From assembly GCA_029948255.1 (NCBI GenBank), contig JALIZF010001613.1:62001-126000 (forward strand): a stretch of DNA of 64,000 nucleotides, in the 5' to 3' direction. The position numbers and the translations under genes are program-made. Origin of the DNA: Telmatactis stephensoni (taxonomy: Eukaryota; Cnidaria; Anthozoa; Actiniaria; Isophelliidae). Position 1 is the stretch's first letter; each line of letters opens with the position of its first letter. Positions 22,599 through 32,335 of the stretch are shown here, one piece after another. The notes under the pieces are model-generated. The model made no database searches and had not been told where the DNA came from. It saw only the letters and a list, made by a program, of their open reading frames with translations.

Positions 22599-24470
22599 TT
22601 AGGCGTTAGAGTCTAAAGCCATGAGGTCACAGGAATGACCGAGGGGACCACCAAAGTCGGGCGAGGATTGGAGTCGAGACCAAAGTCTGGGCGACAACTT
22701 ACAGTCTGCGCGAGATAGCCTTCGGGAGGGTTGATCGGCTGGGTTTTCTTCTGAAGGAAGATGATGAATGGTCAGATGAATGTTGAATTGGACAACTGTG
22801 CTGAATAACTCTTTTAGGGCCAAGGAGAAGTCGTGAGATCGAGCGGCTTGGGAATGCCAGGCCAAAGCTAGAGATTTGTTGTCTACATAAGCATCCACAC
22901 GACCGTCGCGCACTTTGTCTTTGAAAGCGCGGACTGTATTGGAGAGGGCTTTGGTTTCCTTGGTAGTGATGTCGAGGTTTTCACAACTTGGAGGCCAATA
23001 GTCGGAGGAGATGAGGCTCTCTTCCGGGAAATAGCTTCCCCACGCAAATGAGGACGCGTCTGAAAATAGGACAAATTGAGTATGTCTCTCGTCACGCCAT
23101 TTTCCAACTCGATTCAAAACGTGGGGTTGGAGCCAGTGCTCAATTTCTTCTTTAAGAGCAGCATGAATACGAATTGCCTTGGAAGATTTTGAAGCCCTGC
23201 CGATGGCCATGTTGATCTCGTTGGTGAAAAGGCGGGAGTCTTGGATGGCCAAGGCGAACGATAGACATTTCCCGGCTAACCTTTGGAGAGATACTAGGGA
23301 AACGTGATTCCTAGATAATATGGACGCAGCTAACGCTCGGAATTTGGCTTTCTTGTCTTCTGGGAGGTAAAACGCCTCGATGGTAGTATCCGATATGAAT
23401 CCCAAAAACCTGACGCGTTTTTGAGGGATAAGCGAACACTTTGATAGGCCCAGAGTATAGCCCAGGTGGAGGAGGGTGTAGGCTGCGATGAATAAAGCTG
23501 TTTGAGCACTTTGGAAACTTTCCTTTTCTGGAGCATTGGGAAAGAGCTCGTAGGAGGAGCTAGACTGTTGCAACTGACCAAAGTGTCTATCATCGATATA
23601 AATTGAGCAGGGGACCCCAATAGAACGGAAAAAATGTGCGGCAACGAGGTTCGTGGAGTGGTAAATGAAAGCTGAGAGTTTCCAGCCAAAAGGAATGACG
23701 TTAGATACAAAATACCAGCCTTTCCATTCGATCCCAAAAAAAGTGCGACTCTTTTCATCCAGGAAGATGTGATCGTACCCAGATTTATCATCTAAAAGGG
23801 TTTGAAAGCAATCCTTGTGGAGGTATCTGGGTAGATGGGACAAATTGTCCAAAACAAACGGCTTGTCAACCATCCAAAGGTTCAAAAATCTATTATCGTT
23901 GCAGAGCCTAGGTTTGGTGGGTTCGACAGTTAAAGGCATTACTAGATGGGGAGGGTCCACCTCCCCAACTCTTCCCCAAACCGACAAAGCACCATTTTTC
24001 ACCCTTTGAAGAATGGTTTTGTGAATGAAATCTTCGAATCCATGACACGATGAGTTGTTCTTGAAAATCTTTGGAGGAGGAAGGGGAGAATCGTACCACT
24101 GAGATTGAAAAGATCCCTTGAAATGACAAAGATACTTATGCAGGGAGACCTTATTCTTAATCCAATCTAGAACTTCGTAAGCCTCGTCATAGGGTGCAAA
24201 TTCAACGATCTTTTCCCAACAGCTGGTGTGGGCGTGGAGTTGGCCGGCTACAAATGCGTTGGGGTCGCGGAAAGATAGATCTCTTAAATCTGGGATTACA
24301 GAGCCTTTAGACATGTTAAGAACCAAACCTAGGTCGAAGGGTCGGGCTGTCGTCCCTTCCAAGTTCTCCTGGGGATTGCCGTTCAAGTCCACCCATTGGA
24401 CGCGAATAGTGTTACTGAGATGATCCAAATCAAAGACATTGAAATCACTGGGTACAGCATCGGGGCAGGT
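22599..24470 (-). CDS. Reverse transcriptase-RNase H of the DIRS element
   Basis: Open frame of about 620 residues. RT motifs: DDKSGYD (motif A), IPFGWKLS (motif B) and YIDD (motif C, about 60 residues after A), then GLSKC and RFLGF. The RNase H domain follows with FSDAS, a TKETKAL Glu, YVDNKSLA and ENPAD, supplying the four acidic residues. There is no ATG at the 5' end. A tract ending TTCTTCCCAG at 24471 looks like a splice acceptor, so the frame probably begins as a spliced exon at 24470 and may be fused to upstream gag sequence. It copies the element RNA into DNA. Confidence 0.92.
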   Translation of the reverse strand, partial: TCPDAVPSDFNVFDLDHLSNTIRVQWVDLNGNPQENLEGTTARPFDLGLVLNMSKGSVIPDLRDLSFRDPNAFVAGQLHAHTSCWEKIVEFAPYDEAYEVLDWIKNKVSLHKYLCHFKGSFQSQWYDSPLPPPKIFKNNSSCHGFEDFIHKTILQRVKNGALSVWGRVGEVDPPHLVMPLTVEPTKPRLCNDNRFLNLWMVDKPFVLDNLSHLPRYLHKDCFQTLLDDKSGYDHIFLDEKSRTFFGIEWKGWYFVSNVIPFGWKLSAFIYHSTNLVAAHFFRSIGVPCSIYIDDRHFGQLQQSSSSYELFPNAPEKESFQSAQTALFIAAYTLLHLGYTLGLSKCSLIPQKRVRFLGFISDTTIEAFYLPEDKKAKFRALAASILSRNHVSLVSLQRLAGKCLSFALAIQDSRLFTNEINMAIGRASKSSKAIRIHAALKEEIEHWLQPHVLNRVGKWRDERHTQFVLFSDASSFAWGSYFPEESLISSDYWPPSCENLDITTKETKALSNTVRAFKDKVRDGRVDAYVDNKSLALAWHSQAARSHDFSLALKELFSTVVQFNIHLTIHHLPSEENPADQPSRRLSRADCKLSPRLWSRLQSSPDFGGPLGHSCDLMALDSNA

Positions 24471-24819
24471 CTGGGAAGAATGCAAACAAAAATAAATTTG
24501 AATTAGAAACCGCCAAAAACAAAAAAAAAAACAAAAATATAGGCGTGAAACCCCAGGAGAGGAAAGGAGGACAGCCTGACCCAGATAAACTGGGGGGAGA
24601 ATTTTACTCCTTTTTCAGGTTGACATCCCGCTCCTCAGGAATAAATTACGAAAGGAAAAGAAATACAAAACAAAAATTCCGAGGGAAAAACAAGAAAACA
24701 GGCCAGACAAAGAGACATGGGATTAATGCAAACTAACGAATTTTATTGTTGAATAATGAAGGCCATTAGAGATCATTGTTGAATTCCATTAACACATAAA
24801 TTCCGGTGACGCCTTTGCT

Positions 24820-26928
24820 TTAGGACTTTTTCCGCTGTTCCTTGTTTTTAAACAGAGGGCACTGCTTTATCATGTGGCCAGGGGTGTTGCAGTAGAAGCA
24901 GACACGTGGGCGAGAAGACATAAGCGGAGGGGGGTAGGTGGGTCGTGAAGGGCGACTGTATGGGCTCGCAGATTGGCGGGATGACCAAGGAGTATACGAG
25001 GTGGAGGAGGTTGGCTTCTGGGAATTGTTGAAACCTTTGAGGGCTTTGTTGGCTTTTTTTAGAATTTCGCTCTTGATCGGGTCCCCAATTAAAGCAACGA
25101 ACAGGTCTTTAAGAGCCTCTTTGGTCAGTGTCTTTGAGTTTTTTGAAATCTCGTCCAGGATACATTCATATTCTCTTGCCTTGTTGTGGCAATTTTTTTT
25201 AGCGGACTTGACCAGCCCTTCCAGATCAGAAATGGCATCATCTGGGTCAAATCTGGACTTTTCAATGGTTCTGTGAAGCCTCTCCAGCGCCGAAGCGACA
25301 GAATCACGCTTGTACTTTTCCTCAAGATTCTTTAATCTTTCGTCTAAAGAGAGGACAGGGGCTGCTAATTGTTGTTGGGCTGGTGCTTGTTGAGGTTGGG
25401 CTGGCGCTTGTTGAGGTTGGGCTGGCGCTTCTTGAGGTTGTTGAATTTGCTCTTGCTGGGGGGGAACTTGTTGAGCCTGAGGCTGGACTAGGCCTTGTTG
25501 GGGCGGTTGTTGGGCAAGGGGCTAAAGAAACGATAAACAGAAAGGACGTTAACAGAAACGCACACGCGAGAAGAAGGGACCACCAAGGGAATTAAAACAA
25601 AAAACTTAATTAGGCACAAAGGATAGATTATGCGTAAACGAAACTCAAAGAAAATTTTTGACAAAAGAAGAGAATAATTTAAACTAGAGTGTGATATGAA
25701 GTTTGCTTAGGGGAAAAGAGACTAAAAGAAATATTTTGGTTATTACTTAGAACATTTGGGGCAATAAACGTCGCGTGAAAACAAAAAATAAAAAAGGGGG
25801 TCTTACTATACGGTGGCACCAGGGCATATAGACGAGGTTTTTTTTTTTTTTTTTTAACGAGTAAAAACATGAAACCCTGTACACTTTTTTAGGATTAGCT
25901 GAAGCTCTCGTAGCATAAATAAAATACTTTTTGTTTTATCTAGGCTCAATGATGGGGGGAATAAATTCAACAAGAACACACATCGAGCAAAATCAAATTC
26001 AATATTTTGAAAATTACAAAAACACTTAACTATTGTGGAGGCGAGGGTAGAAACTTTGACGCGAGCGCACAGCGTGTAATTTATAAAATGAAAGAGCTCT
26101 TAAGGCCTAAAACTCTGTTTTACTGGTATCGGAGATGAGGGAAATAAGGGGACAACTTCCAGCACGAACACACAGCGTGCTCCGATTTTAAATAAGCAAA
26201 CACGTTCAACTCTTTTTATGGGGAAGGGTGAAACTTAAGCACGAAACGCATAGCGAGAAAATTAAGTTCATTGTAGTTTTTCGGGAATTACAAATTTATT
26301 TAGTTATTTTGAGGCATGGGTAGAACTTTTAGCGCGAGTACACGGGGTGTAAAATTATAAAATGAAAGAGCTCTTAAGGCTCATAAAACTCTGTTTTGTC
26401 GGTCTCGGGAAGGGAGGGAATAAAAGAGACCACTTCCAGCACGAACACACAGCGTGCTCTAAATTTGATAAGTAAAAACACGTTTAACCCTTCTTTAGGA
26501 GGGGGCACGAACACACAGCGTGCAGAAAAACAATTTGGGTTTGAAATTGGATTTGGGAATGATCTGACTCACACTTCAGTGGGGAGAGGCATTTTGTGGT
26601 GCAATCTCTCAGGAGTTTTGGAAATAGATTCTCTTGGCATGACCACACAGCATGCAATAATGTTCAAACACTGAATCTTATAAAGAAAAGTGAGCTCTTG
26701 GAACGAAACACAACAACGCACCGATAAGGTGTAAAAGACTGATATAAGACTCAAAAGGCTTGTGAAGGGAGGAGGACATGACCAAACTTAAGCTCACCAC
26801 GTGCCTAAACACTAAACCGAAGGCTAACTTTGAAAGGTAAATCAGAACAAAAAACCTACCTCGAGGTTTCCTTGCGGGGGCACTTGTGCCTGAGCCGCCT
26901 CGGGCGCTTGAGGAAATTGAACTTCCAT
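24820..26928 (-). CDS. Gag-like protein of the DIRS element, two exons
   Basis: Exon 1 (26928-26860) has an ATG and 23 codons rich in Gln, Pro and Ala, ending at donor GTAGGT. Exon 2 (25521-24820) starts after a TTTCTTTAG acceptor and runs 233 codons to TAA. The join is phase 0 and both sides are Gln/Pro-rich. Exon 2 has a Pro-Gln repeat region, a charged coiled segment and, 14-27 residues before the end of the protein, a zinc knuckle C-F-Y-C-x4-H-x4-C, typical of nucleic-acid-binding Gag proteins. Predicted 256 residues. The intron of 1338 bp is unusual for retroelement gag genes. It was found by reading the frame and splice motifs only. Confidence 0.75.
26061..26730 (-). repeat. Repeated GCACG..CGTGC hairpin motifs in the gag intron
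   Basis: A motif close to GCACGAACACACAGCGTGC occurs at about 26161-26180, 26438-26458 and 26504-26523. Degenerate forms lie near 26061, 26239, 26331, 26638 and 26700. The copies sit in diverged units that also share AATGAAAGAGCTCTTAAGGC. Each full motif can form a 5-bp stem with a 9-base loop. Confidence 0.75.
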
Positions 26929-26967
26929 GGAAGATGACGGCGTGTCGCGAATAGGATGTAAGATGAG

Positions 26968-27104
26968 TCGAGATGTGCACTCCTCGGATTGTTAAGAGGA
27001 ACTGAGACAAAAGCCTAAAGGCCTATTAATATATGCGTTGCAAAGCATTGTGGGATCTCATTGTTATGCTAATCATCCGTCTTTATTTCCGGTACTTAAA
27101 ATAG
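26968..27104 (-). repeat. Terminal split direct repeat A1 (5' end of DIRS element)
   Basis: 137 bp matching 20460-20596. Probably contains the promoter region upstream of the gag ATG at 26928. Ends at the exon 4 junction. Confidence 0.9.
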
Positions 27105-27979
27105 CTGAACCAACTTTTGAGAGTATGTGATACTAGATTACCCTCTATTGGAGCGCCCAAAAAGAGATGGGAAAACATGAGTGAGCAAAGTAAAAATTAT
27201 CGTGTATCTAAAGCAACGGGAGCAATCGTGGCCACTTTAGAGGTGATTGCAACTGACGATGCTAGAAGTCTTTGGAAAGCTATTCAAGAAAAAGGTAGCG
27301 TGGATAAGGCTCTTGGGATCGAACATCTTGCCGACAAAAAGTACCTTGAAGCACTAGCTGAGGCATACCAAAACGCAACAAGTTGGGAAACACGACGACA
27401 AGTGCTGTCAATATTTGCAGACTTATTACCGTTTTCAGAGATCCAAAAATACATTCCAGGCGTCACAAAATATCGCGTCAGAATAGCAAAGCTGCATATC
27501 CAGAGGCAAGGTCGTGGATCTGCTGTTCCTGTCCAAAAAAGCCCTAGAATGAAAATTGATGAGAATCAGTTAGATCACTTACTCTCGTTTATTACTTGTC
27601 TAGTCCTCATGTAATACAGGACCTCCCATTTGGTGAGCGGTACCTCCATTTGTCCGATGGTCGTGTTTTGGAAACACCAAACACGATTCGTTCAATGATA
27701 CCGCAGAGGATCATCAGTCAATATTCCCAATTCTGCGAGGAGAATGGAATGAAACCTATGAGTCCCTCTACTATCAAACGCATTTTAAACGTCTGTGCAG
27801 CAACTGTGCGCAAATCTCTACAAGGCTTAGATTACATCTCTGCTGATGGTGGTCAAGCGTTTGATGATCTTATAGAGTTGGTTTCAAAGTTCGAAGGTCG
27901 AGGCTGCGACGGAGAATTGATCAAGTGTTGGGAGAGAGCGTTAAAGACAAGTAAACAATATATCAAGACTGACTACAAG
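27104..27979 (+). pseudogene. Exon 4, last fragment: helix-rich domain before the DDE core
   Basis: In frame with 20258-20300 after removal of the DIRS element, and open to about 27590. There the frame shifts (short indel near 27593-27600), since the protein-like sequence continues in another frame (conserved-looking FGERYL, then RSMIPQRIISQY and KSLQGLDY). Ends with AAG and donor GTAAGC at 27980. The region resembles the helical segment between the N-terminal Cys module and the DDE-like core in related invertebrate proteins, recalled from memory. Confidence 0.75.
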
Positions 27980-28004
27980 GTAAGCGTGTTTCTACTCCCT
28001 TGCA

Positions 28005-28239
28005 AATAAATAAATAAATAAATAAATTTGGGGTAGCTCATCACCCTTCCTCGCAGCCAAGTGCTGAATTACGAAGGGCGCAGCTCAACGTGATCGAGTC
28101 GAAGGTTTACAATAGCGTTCCAAAGTCATGAAAAACCGGCTGTATGAAATTGCTCTTTCTCAACCGCCGCCCGGTTATCGGTCTCAGTTTGATGAGCTCC
28201 GGTCTTCAGTGCGCGGAAGGTCGAGGTTCGACTCATCGG

Positions 28240-28278
<39 letters not shown>

Positions 28279-28560
28279 GGTGCTGCCTTTGTAACTACAT
28301 CTGCAAATGGTTAGACCTTCAAGGTCTTCTCGGATAAGGACGTTAAAACCGTATGTCCCGTCTCTCCACACTTCACAATCTATAATTCGGAGGGACGTTA
28401 AAGAACCCACACCACTTTTCGGGGAGAGTAGGCCATGAAGTTTCCGGCGTGTGTGGTCTGGCTTACTACACTACAGGATCCACAGTAATTGGCGAAAGCT
28501 GTTGTGGAGTCCCTGCCTTCATTGGAAGAAAAGCTAATAAAACCTAAAACCAAACACCCA
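28005..28560 (+). mobile_element. SINE-like element in intron 4
   Basis: A Pol III B-box-like GGTTCGACTCA at 28225-28235 is followed by AAGGACGTTAAAACCG and, about 65 bp on, GGACGTTAAAGAACCCAC, blocks I recall from invertebrate SINE central domains. An AAAT run precedes it (28005-28027). Ends with an A-rich stretch near 28540-28560. The exact 5' end is uncertain. Confidence 0.55.
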
Positions 28561-28802
28561 ATCGAGTGGTAAAAAATTGCTAGTTATAAGTTTCGAAAAA
28601 AAAACCGGAAAGGATGAACTATGTCTGAGTTTGCCTCAGTTAAACGTTAGGTTTGCATGTCACAATGAAAGTAACCAGAGGTAGCGCAAGTAAACGCATG
28701 TCTCAGATCGATTTGGCGACAAGCGTCAACTTTGGATTCTTTTAAAATAGGTGCATAGGTGTGTATGCTCAGGCTAATTTGATTATATCATTTTATACTC
28801 AG

Positions 28803-29806
28803 GTGCACATAGCTGAAGTGTTCAACGTTGCTGACCATTGTTGTACGTATGCTTTAAGCTCAAGCAATTAAAGAAGAAACTTTCCTCTCAAAATGTGATC
28901 ACTTACACGATCAGTTTTGTTCATCTTGTGAGGAGCTGAAATCTGTCCTTTCCTCAATTGAATCTGCACTAACCACTGTTGGAAGCAGTTTTCCTGAAAA
29001 TGAAAGGGATGATATGATATTTTCCTTCCGACTTGCAACCCAACAAATTACAGCGTGGAAAGCCCATCAACTGCGGTCAGTACAACAAGACAAAGCACGC
29101 ACCGACGTTTTAGAACAACTAGACGAGAATGCTGTTCTTATTACACAAGATTGGGCGATGAAATTTCTTCCCCAAAAATACAGGGAAACACAGGCAGAGT
29201 GGTTCGGCAAAAGGGGCATTTCTTGGCATATTAGCGTGGTTGTGCGACGTTTGGCAGATGGAAAACTCCAGCACCAGGCATTTGTGCACGTTGCAGAGAA
29301 CTGTTCTCAAGACGCTAATGTTGTTATAGCGATGATTAGACATACTCTACAAGAGTTAAAAAAGGAACACCCCTCTATTTCACTTGCATTCCTCCGACAA
29401 GATAACGCTGGTTGTTACCACAATGGCAACATGTTGGTAGCATGCCACTTAATGGGTGAAGCAACCGGTATAAAGGTAAAGCGCATAGATTTCAGCGACC
29501 CACAAGGCGGAAAAGGCCCATGTGACCGCAAAGCTGCCACAATCAAAGCTCATGTTCGACGGTACATAAATGAAGGTCATGATATTACAACCGCTGCTCA
29601 TTTGAGAGATGCCATCCTATCAAGTGGCGGTGTGCGTGGCGTGAGGGTTGTGCTCATAGATGCAAGTATAATCAAGCCTGTAGAAAACATTAAAATCGAC
29701 GGTATAAGCACCTTGAATGACATTTTGTACAAAGACAAAGAATTAACTGTGTGGAAAGCATATAAGATTGGAAAGGGAAAGACTATACTTTACTCAGACT
29801 TGCAAA
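28803..29806 (+). pseudogene. Exon 5: DDE-like catalytic core
   Basis: Acceptor TTTTATACTCAG precedes 28803. After about 23 codons there is a stop near 28870 with the sequence resuming in another frame (a C-x-H-x2-H-D-x3-C-x2-C zinc-like motif), so an indel is likely. From about 28885 the frame is open to donor GTAAGT at 29807. Candidate catalytic acidic residues: Asp in ITQDWAMKF, Asp in LRQDNAGCYHN, and Asp in GKGPCDRKAA. The spacing and the Asp-Asn-Ala-Gly-Cys-Tyr pattern resemble RNase H-fold transposases, but the assignment is by eye. Confidence 0.7.
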
Positions 29807-29889
29807 GTAAGTAATTTACCCCATTTATGTGCATTTTTTAAACAAAAAAAGCGGACTGCTTCTACTTATTTTTATCATACAATTTTCAG

Positions 29890-30210
29890 ATCCAAGTGGT
29901 CTGTGCTCCTCCCAAATCAGTAGCTGTTTTTCTTCTGGAGATTTCACCGACATCTCTGTTTCAAGACCTAAAGTACCACAGAATACAGATCCTCCAGTCA
30001 GTCAGAGTGATGGAAGGGAAGAGGAAAGCAGCCATGAGCCTGATTCAGGGCTTTTCTATTGTCCAAATGATGGATGTGTAAAGATGTATCAACGGCATTC
30101 ATCACTCGAAAATCATTTGCACTATGGGAAGTGTGAGCTAGTACCAGAAAGAGAAAGCCTGTACGACAAAGCCATTATAATGTATAGAGATAAGCTTTTG
30201 CATGGTTCAG
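29890..30210 (+). pseudogene. Exon 6: linker with C2HC zinc finger
   Basis: Acceptor ACAATTTTCAG at 29889, donor GTAAAC at 30211. The frame is intact. After a Ser/Pro/Glu-rich linker comes a finger C-x4-C-x12-H-x5-C (YCPNDGC through HYGKC). DNA binding is a plausible role. Confidence 0.72.
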
Positions 30211-30376
30211 GTAAACTGATAAACTTGTGAGTTGAGTGTTGTATAAATGCAAAATATTTTGTGTAGAGGTTGATGAGGTATAGTGAGTAGTGGCAGAACA
30301 AGCAGAACCATTATGTGGACCGATACTGCATGCTGCAAAAAGATTTTATTTTATTTATTTCGTTTATTACTTTTAG

Positions 30377-30971
30377 GTATTCAACCAGTCCTTTCAAGTT
30401 CAACCACTTGAGAAGGTCACTGCGAAATGCTCTTCCTCAGGGTTGGGCATTAAAGGTAGCAAAATCAAATACCCGGTTCAACGATGAACAAAAGGCTTAT
30501 CTCAATGATATGTTCGATATTGGTCAAGAAACAGGACACAAGCTCGATCCTGGGACGGTAGTACGAAATATGAGATATGCAAAGGATTGTAGTGGAAAGC
30601 GTCGTTTTGGTATTAGCGAATTCATGACACCCAAACAAGTGCGATCCTATTTCTCAAGACGAGCTTCCAAAATCAAGAACAAACCAGAGGAAGCTGATGA
30701 AAATGAAGTAGCTGCCGAGGAACAAGACGCGTACTTCCAGACCCGTTCTTTAATAATAAACGAATGCCAACTGGTTCATCCAGTTGTCTTTGATACCTAT
30801 AACCTTTGCCGATTAAGCGCATCCAATGGTTTGAAGAAGCTGAGCATTCCCTTGTTGCAAAGTATATGCGAACACTTTGACATTGATATCTCGGAAATTA
30901 CAATTCGCCGCAAGGACCCCTACATAAACCTGATAAGTGATATGGTGAAGTCATGCTCTTGTTCAACGTAA
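30377..30971 (+). pseudogene. Exon 7: C-terminal domains
   Basis: Acceptor TTACTTTTAG. The first 12 codons agree with exon 6 phase, then a stop; the expected frame resumes after two compensating shifts (near 30409 and 30440). A basic RFNDEQKAYL segment follows with FDIGQETG and MTPKQVRSYFSRR, then an acidic linker and a C-terminal module ending in Ser-Cys-Ser-Cys-Ser-Thr before TAA at 30969-30971. The FSR-containing segment is familiar from uncharacterised cnidarian and bivalve proteins; its function is unknown to me. Confidence 0.72.
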
Positions 30972-31381
30972 ATGGTGGAATATCCATTGATAAAAACTCC
31001 GTTTCATCCGAGAGTACCATCAAAAACATGACTTGCCTTCAAAATTGTTTACAGAGTTTTAGCTTCCCTATATCGCACCCGTGTACTCGAAGGTGAAAAG
31101 GGGGATTAAGTAAAAATATGAAAGAAAAGGAAGAGGCGGGCTGTTTCCTCATTAGCAGTGTTGACATGTAGCTCAGTTAAAAAGATCATCTCCGTGCATT
31201 TGACAACAAGAAGCTAAAAGGAACAACAAGTGGCCATGTTATGCATATGACCATACTAGTTTGGAGAAGTGGGGAGGGGCTCTGTAAATCTTGACCGGAA
31301 TGCCTGTGTGTCACGCAAGTATTACTTTCTTAACTCACCTTTTGGCTTGCTTGTTCATATATCACAACAATTGCCAAAATG

Positions 31382-32264
31382 AGAGAAAAAAACATGGAAT
31401 ATTTCTTTTATTTTGCTAAGAGAAAGATAGCAATGGTTTGTTTTGGAGTTGATTTCATTTTGGAGATTTTCTATGTTTTTGAATTTGAATTGAGTTTGCA
31501 AACGTATTGGTTTCGGCGATGATCAAAGATGGACGTGAGATGAACAGAAGAATTACTTCTGAAAATCAAACAGATCGTAAGTAAATGTAGTCGTCAGTAA
31601 TATTCAGCTATAATCTTTTATTAGGGTTCTGTTATAACTGGTGAATTAGGTTACTATTTCACAAACAAGTGATCGTCGCGTGACCAAAGAATATGCAAAT
31701 TGCATTATTTTTGGCATTTAGGGCAGGTCAGTGTTCACGCTCTAAAATATTATTATTTGAATGGCCCCAAAATTTTATTTGATATTTATGAAGGGGAGTA
31801 GTGTTTCTATCAGCTCACCAAAATATTTCCACGGTAGGCCATGTACCAGTGGCGATATCATCCAATAAATTTGAGCAATTTTTAGGTTTCAAAAATTTGC
31901 TTGGAATAGCGCTAAGTTCAAAAATCTGTTAAATATTCAATTTTGAACCAAATCATTCGGTTGGCTTCTGAAAAGAATGTTTGTTATCTAGTTGTTCAGG
32001 ATATCATTTCGTATTTTCATGAGTTTAGTTGTTGATTTTTATGCAACCTTTGAAGTGAACTGGTCAAAAGTGCTCTAAAAGCGGCTCAAGAGGCCCCAAA
32101 TCGAAATGTGCTTTCGCTTACCCCCCATGCCAAAAATAAGAACTTGAAACTCAAAATATTATTTTTGATAATAGTTGCCCTAGACCTATATCCTGATGAG
32201 ACTAACAGAGTTTCGACGTTTTGGCGTTTTCAACTCAAACTTCGAAAATTAGGGACCCCCTCTC
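31382..32264 (-). repeat. Right TIR of the TTAA transposon (uninterrupted)
   Basis: 883 bp, reverse complement of the left TIR with scattered differences. It lacks both left-arm insertions and therefore preserves their empty sites: one near 31988 (TTATCTAGTTGTTC) and one near 31549 (AGAATTACTTCTG). Confidence 0.92.
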
Positions 32265-32335
32265 TTAAGATACGACTATGTAGTTAAAATAAGAACTGAA
32301 AGAGAGGAACAGTGAACAATTTTATAGTTTAGAAA

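Larger units (their letters stand above)
20301..27104 (-). mobile_element. DIRS-order (Ngaro/PAT-like) retroelement
   Basis: 6.8 kb on the minus strand. Order from its 5' end: terminal repeat 26968-27104, spliced gag-like gene, RT/RNase H, tyrosine recombinase, then repeats 20596-20662, 20460-20596 and 20301-20367. This is the A1-body-B1-A2-B2 split direct repeat layout of Ngaro/PAT elements. No target duplication beyond one shared G is visible, as expected for recombinase-mediated integration. Paired repeats look identical, so the insertion is young. It sits inside exon 4 of the TTAA transposon gene. Confidence 0.92.
14900..30971 (+). pseudogene. Multi-exon gene of the TTAA transposon (whole span)
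   Basis: Seven exons with GT-AG borders: 14900-15080, 15444-15650, 16312-16511, then one exon split by two insertions (16588-16687, 20258-20300, 27104-27979), then 28803-29806, 29890-30210 and 30377-30971. Splice phases agree from exon to exon. Order of domains: Cys-rich N terminus, acidic linker, helix-rich segment, DDE-like core, C2HC finger, basic segment, C-terminal domain. Similar multi-domain proteins are, from memory, abundant as uncharacterised proteins in cnidarian and other invertebrate genomes. Frameshifts near 27595, 28870, 30409 and 30440 and two large insertions make it a pseudogene. The role as transposase is inferred from position between TIRs and the acidic motifs. Confidence 0.8.
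10956..32268 (+). mobile_element. Large DNA transposon with 0.88-kb TIRs and TTAA target site
   Basis: Both outer ends begin GAGAGGGGGTCCCTAA, in inverted orientation, and both are flanked by TTAA (10956-10959 and 32265-32268). The inverted repeats are about 880 bp once later insertions are subtracted. The interior carries one multi-exon plus-strand gene (14900-30971) with a DDE-like core. Removing the identified insertions (11231-13492, 13931-14302, 16688-20257 and 20301-27103) leaves about 8.3 kb. TTAA targets are known for piggyBac and Kolobok, but the visible protein motifs do not obviously match either, so superfamily is left open. The gene carries frameshifts, so this copy is inactive. 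Confidence 0.85.

Noticed and set aside
23330..23791. 153-codon minus-strand frame inside the RT region
   Set aside because: Out-of-frame shadow of the RT/RNase H gene, which shows all expected motifs in its own frame.
10956..32268. Polinton/Maverick element
   Set aside because: Overall length and long TIRs fit, but there is no DNA polymerase B, packaging ATPase, protease or integrase, ends do not start with AG, and the flank is TTAA rather than a 6-bp duplication.
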